Shown here: in pieces, positions 46,430 to 58,960 of the stretch
Layout: each line of letters begins with the position of its first letter
How positions within the stretch are numbered: position 1 is the first letter of the stretch
DNA from: Anoplopoma fimbria
Taxonomy: Eukaryota; Chordata; Actinopteri; Perciformes; Anoplopomatidae
Length of the DNA: 64,000 nt
NCBI RefSeq assembly: GCF_027596085.1
Contig: NC_072450.1
Span: 28,313,223-28,377,222 of the forward strand
Reading direction: 5' to 3'
Made by a program: the position numbers and the translations under genes
Notes under the pieces: model-generated
Told to the model about the DNA's origin: nothing
The model's database searches: none
The model's input: the letters and a program-made list of their open reading frames with translations, nothing else

Positions 46430-46760
46430 CTGCAGTCTTTCTTACCTATTCTCAAATTACTCCTTGATGGTTGCCAAATGAATTGTGCAGCCAACCACCA
46501 CATAAATGCACGCCGTTAAGCACTCAAGAAATTTGTGATCCCCATTAGCATTCTTTCCGTGTACAAGCTAATTGGGTTTTCCATTAGAAAACGCTGGGTC
46601 TGGTGGTATAATGAATAGAAATGGTGGCGGCACAAAGAGGCTTTTTGCCGGAAATTACGCAATGCAGTCATTTTCCAAGCATTTTCACAAAGCCTAATTG
46701 TTATGAAGATAAATTCAAAGACAGCAACAAAACAAGGGGAATGTGATTTAGGGGGCACGG
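46430..46760. promoter_or_regulatory. Candidate conserved noncoding element
   Basis: Repeat-poor block with GTTAAGCACTCAAG (NKX2-like), CATTAGCATTC, AAGCTAATTGGG, CCTAATTGTTATG and GAAATTACGCAATG (C/EBP-like). The motif mix and lack of coding signal suggest an enhancer. Conservation is untested. Confidence 0.35.
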
Positions 46761-46915
46761 CCACTGATGTCTGTGTTTTCGCATGGCTCTGATGCTATTA
46801 ACGGAGTTTTAGAAAGGAGAAATTTCTCTAAACCTATTTGGTGCTACCTGAAGTTTGAAGTCCACTGTGACAGCAGACTTGCTGTTTTGTGGCAATATTA
46901 TGCTCGCTCTCTCTC

Positions 46916-46951
46916 TCACACACACACACACTCACGCACACACACACATAC
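46916..46951. repeat. (CA)n microsatellite, imperfect
   Basis: CA array with CACTCACG interruptions. First of four alternating-orientation arrays in about 660 bp. Confidence 0.9.
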
Positions 46952-47062
46952 GCACACGTGCATTGCTGGACCTGCACAGTGTGATGAAATGACAGCAAGC
47001 TCTGGGCTGTCTCTGTTCCTTGCTGATGTGAGAGAGAGAATGTGTCCATGTGTGTGAATGTG

Positions 47063-47065
<3 letters not shown>

Positions 47066-47148
<83 letters not shown>

Positions 47149-47154
47149 TGTGTG
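47066..47154. repeat. (GT)n microsatellite
   Basis: 89 bp of GT with a TATG interruption near the right end. It is complementary in sense to the CA array at 47278-47360. Confidence 0.98.
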
Positions 47155-47277
47155 AGCGCTGAGGCCTGGGCAGATGACACTTCCATGGCCCAGTGAGACA
47201 GGCGTAGCTAGACAGGCGTCAGAAAACACTCAGTCCCCTTCAGCGTCCGCAAACACTTGACACACACAGGTGTACAC

Positions 47278-47281
47278 GCAC

Positions 47282-47360
<79 letters not shown>
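47278..47360. repeat. (CA)n microsatellite
   Basis: About 83 bp of CA, 123 bp downstream of the GT array. The two could pair as an inverted repeat. Confidence 0.98.
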
Positions 47361-47363
<3 letters not shown>

Positions 47364-47510
47364 TTGCATGCATGACTAGCCACATGCAAGCTCACACCTC
47401 CACATTCATGCACACAGAGATGGGCAGATATCCAAAAATGTGTTTGCGATGAAGTTTTGTTAATCAGCAGAAATATTAAAAAACAAATTTTGCTGGCCTA
47501 AAATATGCCA

Positions 47511-47511
<1 letters not shown>

Positions 47512-47574
<63 letters not shown>
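47512..47574. repeat. (GT)n microsatellite
   Basis: A pure 63-bp GT array, about 150 bp after the CA array. Confidence 0.98.
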
Positions 47575-47575
<1 letters not shown>

Positions 47576-49500
47576 AGGCTGACTGATTTACCTTAGAGGC
47601 CAACAGATGCTCTTAAGCTCTCTCTCCATCCTTCCCCTTTTTATCGCTCCTTCTCACTCTCTTTTCCCTCCTCTCGCCACTTTCCAGCCCCCCCCCATAT
47701 AGTGTCCCGCATAATAAAACTGAATCATTTTTGGGCTTGATCCCTGAAGTCACAGAGCCATGTGGAGCTGGGAGGAGGAGAGCAGAGGAAATGTGTGTAC
47801 AGGAGGAGAAGAGAAAAAGAGGAGTAGAGGAGTAGAGGATAGGGAAGATGGGGGACGAAGGAATGAAAGGAGAGGAGAAGAAATGAGTCGCAAGCATTTC
47901 TGAAATCACTTGTACATGAGAGTAGCATTAAGACCCAGAATGCCTTAGGGTTGTCCAATTCCTCAACTCATCAACAAGGGGCGTCAAGTGCACTTTCTGC
48001 GTCCTTCCAGAGAGTTCACAGTGAGGATGCTTTCCATTCAGCTCCTCCCTACTTGCATCAATCCAAACTGATGCGGTAGAACCAGATTTATCACATTTTT
48101 TGTTCCACGCATTCTTCTTCCTTGTCAAACCCTACATTAACCACAATGCAACTTGTTCACCAACAATTTGGGTCAGAGATTTAAGTGCTTTGCTACTAGC
48201 GGCTCATGTAGCCTCAAGCCTAGCTAGCCTCAAGTAGAGTTGATGAGCGGGTGAGCTCATGTCTTTCACACTCATAACACCACGAGAGGATTATACCTGG
48301 TTTATTACTGAAAGAACAGAATGGACATGAGAGAGCTATAAATGCTCAAAATAAAAGCTGTGATTTGTCTGTGAAACGCTGTTATTATGGAAGCGATAAT
48401 AACTATGCAGCACAAATACTTGGACCTTGTTTTTGCCTGAATGAGCCAAGATGCAGCTGTACGTAAAACAAGAATAGATGAAGAAAAAGTATTTTGGCTC
48501 ATAAAAAAAAAAGTGTTTCTTCAGGATTCATGATTCAGATTAAACACACATGAATATTTTTTATCTTATACACAAACATGAGCGTTAAAGTTAAAGCCAC
48601 TGTTAATCCTGTTTCCGCAGGTAGTTTACCTAACCTGCATTATTGCAATCATGCAATAATTTTAATGGGCTATGTAAGTTATGTTGTATTTCCACGTCAG
48701 CTGGACGCTCTTTTTACTGCTTACCAATCATAAAACAGATTCTTATGAAAAGTAGTGTTGCTGTGGGCAATGTGGATGTGAAAAATAAAATTAAAAATAA
48801 TAATAAATAAAATAATAATAATAATATGATGAGTTGCAATGTATTAACATGTTCACACAGTCATTTGAGAAAATAAATAACTTACTACCTATCAGATGGA
48901 GTTCAGCAACTCCAACCACTGAGGAAAATGTTTATTAATTTTTTATATTTTGGGTCAAAATACAGTTTGACACAGTTGAGATCTATAGCACAAATTACCA
49001 CATTTATTTAATTATGCATACATTTATAGAGAGGCATGATATTGCACACAAATTGCCCCATGTGAATTCAGTTTGGAATATTCCTGAAAATCATGAATTA
49101 CAGAGTTACTATCTTGGTATTGGACAAGGATTGCAGTTTTAAGTCCATCCACAGTCCCAAAGACTGAAGAATGCAAAGTCAATGAGGGGGTAGAGTAGAA
49201 ACAGGAGATAAGGCAGGATGGGAGAGAAGTAAGAGTAGAAGAAACGAGGAAGGAGAGGAGGAGAAGCAAGAGTTTTGTAAAAAAAATAAAAAATGGAGAA
49301 GAGAAATGTGGTGAGGAGGATGAAGCCTAGAGAGGGTATAGATGGAGTGATGTGGGCGTGAAGAGGTGGAGATAGGGGAGTTTGAGAAAAGAGAGGAGGA
49401 GAGAGAAAAACACTTCTTATGTCTCCCATTTCTTTTTCTTCAAGACATTGATAGAAAGATGCAAAAGCCTTTAAAGGAGAGCCAGTAAAAGACATTATGT
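47575..49500. other. Non-coding stretch
   Basis: No gene is supported. It has a purine-rich GGAGGAGAAGAG block at 47770-47890, an (AAT)n-like AT-rich tract at 48781-48832 and a GAGGAGGAGAAG-rich block at 49180-49420. Confidence 0.5.
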
Positions 49501-49539
49501 CACATTACAGTTGCTTTGTATGCATTTTCATGCCAAAAT

Positions 49540-50020
49540 AGCACCGTAATAAATTCACCTCGGAGTCTATTAAGTGCAACTGATCTGAAACCACCTGAGA
49601 ACCATAAAGATGCAGTGAAGGAGTGCGGTTCCCTCTAAGATGTATTGTTTTTTTCCCCTCCCTCTGTTCTCCCCTGTCTCCTGTCTGCTTAACAGACCAA
49701 AGTGCTTATAACGCGTCTCTTTGCGGAAGACAATCCCGTTTTCCCATTTTAAACAAGCATCTCGATTGGCTCGCCTCGCCTTCAGCAAAGCGGCGGAAAA
49801 CAGTTCTGCACCCTCTGCTCACTCCTTAATGGCCTCCTCCGCTCGGCTCCATCCCCCGGTTTTTATGTCACACTGGAGACAGGGGCGAAGCGTCTCCTCA
49901 GCACTTCTACCGCTCCCGTCCTCAATCTCTCCGCGCTTAATTCCCCTTTAACTGTGTTCGCTGGAGTCGTTAACTGATTAAGCAGTTTAATTAGGCCGCG
50001 CAGTGGAGACACACCGAAGA
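49540..50020. promoter_or_regulatory. Candidate conserved noncoding element
   Basis: Repeat-poor, with ATTAAGTGCAACTG, CCGCGCTTAATTCCCC, GTTAACTGATTAAGCAG and TTTAATTAGGCCGCGCAG toward 49935-50000. A dense set of homeodomain/NKX-like cores. No coding signal. Confidence 0.3.
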
Positions 50021-52070
50021 CCCAGCCAGGAGCTACGGATGAAAGTGCAACAAAAAGACCAAACAGAAAGAATTGTTTTTTCGAGGATTGATAAAAACCT
50101 AAAATATTAGATTCCCATGACGTGTTTACAGTGTAACATCGTCTTTAAGTACTCGTGAGGTACAAATATTACAGTAAGTGCTACAGATCAAAGATGAAAG
50201 AGCAGTGTTGGCGTATCTGTGGGTTCTTGAAAGGTTTGAAAACTTCAAATATCAGAATTTTGTGACTTTGAAGAGCTTTGAAATACCTAAAATGCGTCTG
50301 AATAGTAGAATCTGTATCACATAATTTATTATAAATGCTTTTCTAAAGACAACTGCATTCATGTGATTTTGTCCTCCATTTTTATTCTTATTGAATGTCT
50401 TAAATGTCGGATATTAGTGAGTCGGTGCCTTTTGTTCACTTTTCATTATTTTGTGTTTCAAAACAGAAATTCATGCCTCATCATGACCTAAAACATGTTT
50501 CACTCTAACTGGACTGTCTTTTTGGTATGATTTGTTCAAATTTTCATTAACATACTCTCATTACGTTTCAGCATGTCTAGTCCTTTCTGTTTCCCAGACT
50601 GCTAAGAGGAGGCAACTCTAAAGGGTTTACGTCCAGAGAAGACGCCGTCCAAAGTCCATGACCGCCAGGCATCAGTCCCCTCTCACACCTCCTCGCAGGG
50701 GTCCGGCCTCGGGGAACAAGCTGCTATTAGAGGTGAGATATCCTGTGTGGGCCCCCAAACCTGGCGCTTGATTACACATCATTCCCCCCGCTGAGAGGCC
50801 CATCTGGGGGGGGCAAATAAGAAACGCTGCCTCCTTCCAGCCAACCTGCGTGCGGGCCTGTCCTGCCGAGCTGCTGGATCCAACACCTTTAATTGAAACA
50901 GTGCTTTTCATGCAGGAAAACATGCCACATACACACACTGCACATCTTAAAGAATAAAGTTGAAATCTTATTTCTATCGTCTTCAATGCTGCCCAACTTG
51001 TTAATGTCTTTTGTGATTCATTTGTCACAGAAATTCATCCTCAAAAGTAAAAAATATTTCTGGATTTGAAGAGGGGAAAAAAGAAAGGAAGAAAACCAAT
51101 ATCCTCCTCAAACTAGTAGCAATTTTTCACTAGTTTGAATATGAAAACAAATATTTGACAGAATGTTGCTGCCATCATACTAATAATCTTGTTTGCCACG
51201 TAGGATGACTTCATTGACCCGGCGGCATTGCGTGCATTACTTGGGGGAGAGTGGGGGCCTTGCCGATGCAAGGAAGCTGGTCTAACCTCTGACCCTCTAA
51301 GTGGGAGCAAGTCTGGGTCAAGAGGATCCACAGCAGGTCAGGGCACAATAGCAAACACTCAGGCCGATCATTACAGCAAACACCATATAATGTGTGGGGA
51401 TGTTTTTAGGGGCCAATTAAGGTAAGCTGTATTATAAAGACTCTAGCCCATGTGTTGGGACACTTTAAGGCATCAGGTACAATAAACACAAGCAGTTATG
51501 GTAATCAGAATATGTAATTGTATGCCAAAACACACAGTGTTCAGGTCACTCAGAAAAAATTTGGCCTTGAGATATGAATCTGGGAATATGGAAGGCAATA
51601 TGGTTACTCAGCCAATGATGATGAAGAAATAATGAATACCAAACTTACACCTATTGATCTATTACTTTTTAGTCAATCAACAGAATATTAATACACAACA
51701 ATTTGGATAAATCTTTTAATTCATGCATCGCCTGTGACAAACACTGGCACACATATTTAACATCAGCCCGGTCTCATGTACTATCGCTTTGTCACGGCCC
51801 TCGGCCTCTCACATCGCTTACAAGGCGCCCTTTAGCGTCTGTATGAGTCCAATTATTAAACGGATATTTATACAACCGTCTGTATGATATCTAGTTAAGG
51901 CTCATTTTTGGTTTGTTTTCCTACAAAAGTCTACCAACAACAGCCAATTCTTGCTCATTACATGCATATCGCCTTTTCTAAATAAATTTCCCTCTTGACA
52001 GGAAACAACTAAGTTAAGATCAAGCAACAAAAAATAATTAGGTTGAGGAAAAGATTGTGATATGGGTTAA
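50021..52070. other. Non-coding stretch
   Basis: No gene is supported. The segments at 50670-50960 and 51180-51440 are more complex in composition and might hold regulatory DNA. The 118-codon minus-strand frame at 50672-51028 shows no domain. Confidence 0.4.
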
Positions 52071-52074
52071 AGGA

Positions 52075-52470
52075 GCAGTGTGTAACATGTAGACGGTAAT
52101 TGGCAGCAATGGAAAGTAATATTCATAATTATGTTTTATTCAATGTGTAATCACCTTAAACTGAGAATTGTCCTTTTTTCTTTAGCTTAGAAAAAGCCAT
52201 TTATATCTACGCTGGGAGTGCGTTTTCTTCCACAGAGCCCGCCATCTTGCACTGCAATGATTGTACAGCAGTCCAGAACCGACACTGGTGAGAGCCATTC
52301 ACGTTTTGGCTCCTGACCAAGAGTCAGTATGTGTTCAGTTGGGATTAGAACATGTTGGTAACATAGGTAAAGGTATTTGCACACCATTTTTCTTATACAT
52401 TGTTTTACTCTGTCATCCAAAATAAATCATTTTACACAGAATTCCTCGAACACTGAGTGTGATGCATTTT
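52075..52470 (+). repeat. Dispersed teleost repeat, moderately decayed
   Basis: The phrases AAAGGAGCAGTGTGTAACATGTAG, GGCAGCAATGGAAAGTAATATTCATAATTATG, TGTAATCACC, CCATTTATATCTACG and ACAGAGCCCGCCATCTTGC occur in the fixed order of a non-autonomous repeat that is very common in percomorph fish. No protein is encoded. Confidence 0.6.
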
Positions 52471-53237
52471 ATCATCATCATTTCACTCTATACGTTGCAA
52501 ATGTTTGCGACACAAGGCTAAACTAATTTAACTAGGTCGGTGCAATTAAAAGCCTGGCGCTAATCCCCAACAGGGCTATAGAATGAAGCGAGAACCTAGC
52601 ATGTAGCTGTCCATAGCACAATCAGTACTGTCTAACCTTTCAAACATCCTTTGTTTTGCTATCCTCCCTAAAGACACCCTGTTCTGCAGTCACCTGCGAC
52701 AATCTATCTTAAAATTCTGCATCTCTGTCCTTTACTGTCGTAAAGTGGCAGACAAATGAACGAAAGGAATCAGCTCATCAGATGCGATTTTGGATGATGA
52801 CATTTGCATTTACGGTGGCGCTAAGTGGTCAAACAACTCTGTGGGATGCAAAAAAGCTCAGAAAATCAAACCTTGACTCTTGATTATCAGCTTTTGTGCA
52901 TTATTTTATTATTTATTTCTATCTGTCTATATATTTCCTTTAAATTGATACAGCGCGTAGCGAATTGCAGCGTTTCAGTTCGTCGCGTCCGAAAGTTGAA
53001 GATGTCGTTACATTTCATCTCTGTTTGGTGATTCTCCGATTCTTGCTGCGTGGTTTGATTTCAGCAAAGGCATAAGGGACACAACGTAATTTATGGTTCC
53101 CATCTCGCCGCAGATGAAAAATAATCAAATCCAAATAAAATGCAAAGAGGAGGAAGTGATTATCTAAATGATGGCTGCCAGGTTTGGGGAGTTTCATCTG
53201 ACAGCTGAGCGCAGTGTCTTTATGGACAACAGGAGGA
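52471..53237. other. Non-coding stretch
   Basis: No gene is supported. The part at 52960-53160 (CGTTTCAGTTCGTCGCGTCC followed by GAAAG) is repeat-poor. Confidence 0.4.
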
Positions 53238-53332
53238 TAGATGGAGGAGGAGGAGGAGGAGGAGGAGGAGGAGGAGGGAGGAGGACGAGGGGGGGGGGAG
53301 GAGGGGGGGGGGGGGAGGAGGGAGAGGAAGAA
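53238..53332. repeat. (GGA)n and poly-G tract
   Basis: About 95 bp of GGA units passing into GGGGGG runs. It can form triplex or G-quadruplex DNA. Poly-Gly and poly-Glu frames across it are artefacts. Confidence 0.95.
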
Positions 53333-53436
53333 ACACAGGCACAAAGGGGTGGTTTTAAGGGGTGAAACGGTGAAGGGAATAGGGGTGGGGTCGGTCTCTC
53401 ATTTGGGCACTTTACAAGAGGAAAAGATCAATTCTG

Positions 53437-53437
<1 letters not shown>

Positions 53438-53479
<42 letters not shown>
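53438..53479. repeat. (CA)n microsatellite
   Basis: A pure CA array of about 42 bp. Confidence 0.97.
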
Positions 53480-53481
<2 letters not shown>

Positions 53482-53499
53482 AGGCGCGCTGACAGACTG

Positions 53500-53760
53500 A
53501 GACAGAGCATGACATTTAAAAGGGAAAAAGCTGACATTGACTCCATCACTGTCACCCCGGCTGCCATAAAGCAGCTGCAAATATTAAAACATTTTTCATC
53601 TGTGCCGCTCGGGGTTATTGGCACCAGAAATTGTTTTCCTCTCCGTCTGCTGCTGGCCTGCTCTGCCGCAGCCCTCCCCGAGACCCTCGCCTGTTACCGC
53701 CGCCTCACAACATATTGGCAGTTGATGTGAAGCTATCCATGTACACTTGCCACTCACAGA
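53500..53760. promoter_or_regulatory. Candidate conserved noncoding element
   Basis: Repeat-poor stretch with GCTGACATTGACTCCATCAC, AAAGCAGCTGCAAATATT (an E-box CAGCTG) and CTCGGGGTTATTGGC. It sits between microsatellites. No gene is recognised in the frames that cross it. Confidence 0.3.
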
Positions 53761-53820
53761 GTCTTTATCGCCTTCCACTCTCCCTCTGCAGCAAAAAAAA
53801 CCTCCCTCCCTCCCTCCCTT

Positions 53821-53848
<28 letters not shown>
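53821..53848. repeat. (CA)n microsatellite
   Basis: Short CA array preceded by a (CCCT)n run at 53803-53820. Confidence 0.9.
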
Positions 53849-53852
<4 letters not shown>

Positions 53853-53894
53853 ACACACTCTTCTGTACACTCATTCCCTGCTCTCTGGAATAAA

Positions 53895-53946
53895 TAGTCA
53901 GACAATGAAAGTGCCGTTGATAGTCAGACAATGAAAGTACCGTTGA
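53895..53946 (+). repeat. 26-bp tandem duplication
   Basis: The unit starting TAGTCAGACAATGAAAG is present at 53895-53920 and again at 53921-53946 with a single mismatch (GTGCCG versus GTACCG). Directly adjacent copies suggest a recent slippage event. Confidence 0.9.
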
Positions 53947-53971
53947 ATCACTCAGATAGGAGGCAGTTTTT

Positions 53972-53975
<4 letters not shown>

Positions 53976-54045
<70 letters not shown>
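53976..54045. repeat. (GT)n microsatellite
   Basis: A 70-bp GT array after a T9 run. Confidence 0.98.
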
Positions 54046-54046
<1 letters not shown>

Positions 54047-54751
54047 TGTTGTGGGCACGCATGCGAGTGTTTGCGATGGCACTGTTGATAGTACCGCTTT
54101 CCCTGCCATCAGCGTAATCCCTCAACAATCTGACTGATTACTTTTCCATACAGTTGAGCTTCCTGTCTGTCTCTCCACCATTGCAATTTTTTTTTTCAAC
54201 AAAACTGGTTTCCCCCTGCAGAGATCATTTTTTCATTCATTCATTTTATCAGCATCTCTGTTTTTTTTCTTGTTTTGTATGCGGCACAATCTTGCAAGCT
54301 TTGAGATGCTGATTGCCCCCCCGGTATGGCCAGCATATGATGTATATTTAAATATGGTTTGAAAACATTTGAAGTTGGGCCGTGCTCAAATTATTTGTCC
54401 TGACACTTGAAAAAAAAAAAAGCCTCCAATGAAGACTCATCACCTGTCACATGAGTCAAGTGGGCCCCATGTTTCCAAATGTATTCAAATGTATCTGGTT
54501 TGATTGGTCTGTAAATAGAATGGGTGCTGCGTGTTTTCTTTGGAATTCAATTTTGTCATTTCGGAAGGAAATCATATAAAACATATCACTGTCTCTCTTT
54601 TTTGCTCTTGTCTCGGTTCTATGACAGGTTTCGTTTTATGAAACACACCTGAGTACAAAGCAAGTTGCCCTTCATTTGCATGAAATAGATGGATACGGTA
54701 TAATGCAAACACAACAAGGATTCCTGATTTGTTCCTTATACGAAATGGAAG
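54046..54751. other. Non-coding stretch
   Basis: No gene is supported. There is an ATTCATTC repeat near 54232 and an A13 run near 54409. Confidence 0.4.
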
Positions 54752-54784
54752 AACTTTAGTGGGGAAAAAGTCCCCACTAAAGTT
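54752..54784. repeat. Perfect 14-bp inverted repeat with 5-nt loop
   Basis: Arms at 54752-54765 (AACTTTAGTGGGGA) and 54771-54784 are exact reverse complements, with AAAAG between. A second overlapping foldback (AGTCCCC ... GGGGACT) uses the right arm, so two alternative hairpins are possible. Confidence 0.85.
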
Positions 54785-55734
54785 GGGGACTTTTGGATAA
54801 TAAAATTGGATAAATGTATTCAATTTAATTGACTGAGACATACAGTAGATGCCAATGCATTAGTCGATGATTATGACATTGCATTATGATAGTCATACTG
54901 AAATTTAATCGCACTTTTTTGTGTAAAGGAACACTGTAATAGCGTAGTTAAACTACAGCTACTATAGGGATAGTTTCAAATTTTCCCCAAAACAATGAAA
55001 GAGTTTTTGGACATCTCAGACTCAAGCCTCAGCGTTATCAAAGGTGGTTTACTGACTGGAGAATATCATTTTATCATCAGTGTGTCCATTCAATTGTCAA
55101 GCAAATTTTAAGCAAGGTTTTAAAATGTTGCTATAAAGAAAAATTGTGAACTAGGTGTGTTGCCATCAACTGGTTTAGAGCATATAACTCGGCTATATGG
55201 TAGTTTGGTCAGAAGTAGTTGGCATACGATCAGCTCATCTAGGAGATACAATTGAGAGAGGTCTTCAGGAATTTGTTACAACTGGGCAACTTTTAATTGT
55301 TCTTTCATGTCAGCTATTGGCCACGTTTCATGTTGTCCAGACACACACATTCACACATTTTGGTAAGCTTTTCTGATGCGATATCAAACACATGTGCATA
55401 AAATATGTGAATGGAAATATGGCTAAATATTTAAAAATAAATTCTCCACTTTTACATCAAGTCCAAAGCGATCAAACAAAACATTTAAACTGTCTGTAAG
55501 TTTAACAAATGATCTGCTTAAGAAACTGACAAAGGAAAGGTATGTCTTCATCGTTGCCAGTGCAGCCGCTGGATAAAATAAGTTTTGGGAACACATTTTG
55601 TACCATTTGGGAAATATACCATTAAACATAAACTCCTAGAAAATTGGAATCTTCTCTATACTACACAAAAAGCACAGGACAATCCAAATAAAGATCTTTA
55701 TTAATAAGTACATTGTTATTATTGTGCTCAAATA
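54785..55734. other. Non-coding stretch
   Basis: No gene or named repeat recognised. AT-rich. Confidence 0.45.
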
Positions 55735-55945
55735 TCCCCTCACAGGCCAGGTTAGGTGAACTGGCCACTCCAAATTGCCTATGGGTGTCAATGTGACTGT
55801 GGATGGTTGTCTGTCTCTATGTGTGAGCCCTGTGATGGACGGTGATCTATCAAGGGTCTACCAGACAGCTGAAGATTGGCTCCAGCCATCACCCCCCCAC
55901 GACCCCTTGTGATAAGCGAGTATAGGTAATGGATGGATAGATATA
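55735..55945 (+). mobile_element. SINE 3' fragment, same family as 6862-7165
   Basis: The text AACTGGCCACTCCAAATTGCC...AATGTGACTGTGGATGGTTGTCTGTCTCTATGTGTGAGCCCTGTGATGGAC corresponds to the 3' part of the SINE at about 7030-7130. Here it continues through GCTCCAGCCATCACCCCCC to the usual AATGGATGGATAGATA tail. The tRNA-like head is missing, so this copy is 5'-truncated. Confidence 0.75.
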
Positions 55946-56260
55946 TATATCTATCAGAAGAACACCCTCTCCTTAATGGAAATGGAAAATTGGGCCATTC
56001 TTATGATGACTGGGCAAGTTCGAGGCTCTGGTTGGGTTACTTAGTGTTATTTTGTAAGACTTTCTTGAAAAGGGTGCTAACATCTTAATGGCAAAAAAAG
56101 GCTTAATGATTTCTTCTTATTGGCAGTGTCAAAGAAAGTACAACTGCAATACATAATCAATATTAATCGTTGTTTTGAAATGGATATTGTTCCTTAGGTG
56201 TCGTTGTACAAAGCCATGAAGCCTAATCAAGTGTATATAGGCTGACAGCCACTCACATGA
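55946..56260. other. Non-coding stretch
   Basis: No gene or repeat family recognised. Confidence 0.45.
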
Positions 56261-56269
56261 CCCTTGACC

Positions 56270-56490
56270 GAACGAGGGGCACAGCTAACGTTGTTTCTTT
56301 AGCCCCACGGGCTGTCTTTAGGGCCGCGGAAGATATTTGCCGCTAATGCTCGCCAATGAGAGGCCCAAATGGTCTTATTACAGCAGCTCCCACAGCTCGC
56401 GCTATACATCAGGTAGGAACACACGGCAAAATGGAGACCCTGATTGTTCTGGGAGCAACAGCGCTCATTACTCAAGAACGCCTCGCCCTC
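56270..56490. promoter_or_regulatory. Candidate conserved noncoding element
   Basis: Repeat-poor block with GCCCCACGGGCTGTC, GGCCGCGGAAGATATTTG, CGCTAATGCTCGCC and TGGTCTTATTACAGCAGC. Composition is complex. Frames that cross it show no domain. Enhancer or unrecognised exon; weak call. Confidence 0.25.
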
Positions 56491-57068
56491 CCTCGCTACA
56501 AGCAAGTCTCTCTCTCTCTTTTCCCTTTTTCATCACCCGTTTTCCCCATCACACTTCTTCTTTATCTGCCTTCACCTTCAGTTTTCGCTTTCTAACTTTC
56601 TGTTTCTGTGAGAGAGATAAAATAGCGACTGGTGAAATGCAGCCACCGTTTCGTATTTTACACATTTAAGAGAAGATCCCGAAGATGTATCACTATTGGG
56701 CTAAATCACCTTTGGCAACATGAACACGTTCCTTACTGTTTTACTATTTGTAGCTTCACACGTCATGTGCACTCCCTCTTTTATTCATGGTATTCCCCTT
56801 GGATCGTGTGTGAGCGTAACATTGGACCTCAGTCTGGTGAACTTTATTTGACCTGTGAGGGGGGTGGGGGCCACAGCCAGGTCAGTTGTCTATTGGTCAA
56901 GATAAATGGCGACCAGCACCAATCACATTACACGCATCCCCTCCAGCCGCCAGCCTTGTTAGTGCAGTAATCATTCATGGTTAGGGACCTATCCTCAGGC
57001 CTATCTCAATCTGCCCTTTAAGACTATTTGCACACCATTTATGCCTGCTTCACATGCATATTTCTATG

Positions 57069-57175
<107 letters not shown>

Positions 57176-57721
57176 ACTTATTCACGTTTCTTATCCGTCT
57201 GTATGTATGAAAGGAATTCCATTGCCAAAGTTGAATCAGACTCGCTCATTTATATGCTCCCATACGCACTCACTGCTGTCAGTTGTCTCCCGCAGCCATC
57301 TGCTAGCTCTGCTACATCCGATGAGCTGTCAATCAATCAAGCCCAGGAACAATAGACAGAGACACACAGAGAGAGAATCCATACATAAGCATGTTCTTAA
57401 AAGCATGTACCCTCTTATGTGCTACCACGGCATAATTAACCTGCGTCAAGGTGAATAGTCATGAATGCAGAATGTGACAATTGGTGCAGAGACGTTGATG
57501 CAGTGAAATGAAAAGTGTAAATTTACAAAGAGTAAAAGGGTTTGGGGATATTAGACTGGACATAATGATCGTTTCCTGGAATGGATGCATAGTGTCTAAA
57601 CCTTGCATAAGACTATGATGGACAATCACTGCTATTAAGTGAAACTAAAGTAGAAAAGACAAAAAACAAAGTGGAAAATGTCAACCTTCCATAGTAGAAC
57701 AAAGCTATTTCCCATAGAAAA

Positions 57722-57724
<3 letters not shown>

Positions 57725-57785
<61 letters not shown>
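57725..57785. repeat. (CA)n microsatellite
   Basis: A pure CA array of about 60 bp. Confidence 0.97.
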
Positions 57786-57786
<1 letters not shown>

Positions 57787-58790
57787 CTACTGTAACCGCA
57801 CACACAAACAAATGTCCGAAACTCAATCACCAGAGGTCGTGTTAGTGAGTGGGGGAACAGATTCGATTAGCGCTGTATTAGATACGGGAAATGATTTCTG
57901 TCAAAGCCATCTTTACTGCAATTATGATATGATAATTATGTGTTTCATCATTTATACGTGGAATAGATACAAGGCTGGTGGCTTCTGGCTGCAAAAAACA
58001 CTGGATAGCCAGAGAGGTAGAGAGAAGGCACAAAGCTGGGCAGATGAGCATTAAAGTGATTTCAAAATGAAAGATAAAATGAATAAAAAGCATGTGAGGG
58101 TGCTCAAATAATATCAAGATGTTACAATCCAACTGCAGTAACTGGGGAAATATCACCTCTCAAACGAAATAATTATAGGCCTTGTGAAATTTGCGTTGTT
58201 TCATTGAATCTACCATTTCTATTTGCCAAAAAAAAAACACCATAAGCCTAGTCTCATATACAAATGTGTTGTTCCTAAATCTTACATGACCAGCTTGGTT
58301 TGTTGGTTGATGTCAAGCGTTACGTTTTATCATATCACTGAGGGACTAAATCGTCCTTCCATCCATGCTGTTAATCAACCGCCAATGTTCGAATTGGAAG
58401 CAAAGCATCTTAAAACGCTGTCACAGACTCAGGCAGTGACTCTGCCATTGCAAACCTGTTCAGTACTGCAAAAAGCTGACTGGATCTTTTGAACTTGACC
58501 AAGTGCCCAACTGCTACCCATCTGTGCCATTGGGCCCAAATTCGGCCAAATCAGAAAAAATCATACAGGGCCCACCGAAGGGCGCAAGGAAGAACCAGAA
58601 TGAGGAATGGGTGGGGCGGACTGTCAGAGCCTGCTGCAGTAAAATGAGAGGGTTTCCAAAGTGATTCTGGTGCCTGGAAACACTACCGCTTTTGTTCAAA
58701 GGGACTGCCAAACCAAACAAAAATGTTCCTTGTAGTAGCTGTAACTAATACCAGGTATGTAGCACACTTCTTGCTTAACCACAATCATTT
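57786..58790. other. Non-coding stretch
   Basis: No gene or named repeat recognised. Confidence 0.45.
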
Positions 58791-58794
58791 CAAA

Positions 58795-58960
58795 GCCTAA
58801 TGAAGTGCTTACGTGGCCTAAACCTAACCAAGTTGTTTTGTTGCGTAAGTAAACCCTAAAAACGTATTGAATCTTAGTTGTAAGTTTATTTTGAAAATAG
58901 ACTGTCTGCCTGTTAACAAGCGGAAGTTTTTTTTGAAAGACAATTTGCATGTAACAAAAA
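58795..58960 (+). repeat. CTAAACCTAAC-type dispersed repeat, copy 3
   Basis: Contains GCCTAAACCTAACCAAGTTG, a GTAAACCCTAAAAACG phrase, GGAAGTTTTTTTTGAAAG and GCATGTAAC. It aligns by eye with 9335-9480 and 24295-24440. Confidence 0.55.

Noticed and set aside
53168..53492. Poly-Gly, poly-Glu and poly-Ser frames.
   Set aside because: They are the GGA tract in three frames.
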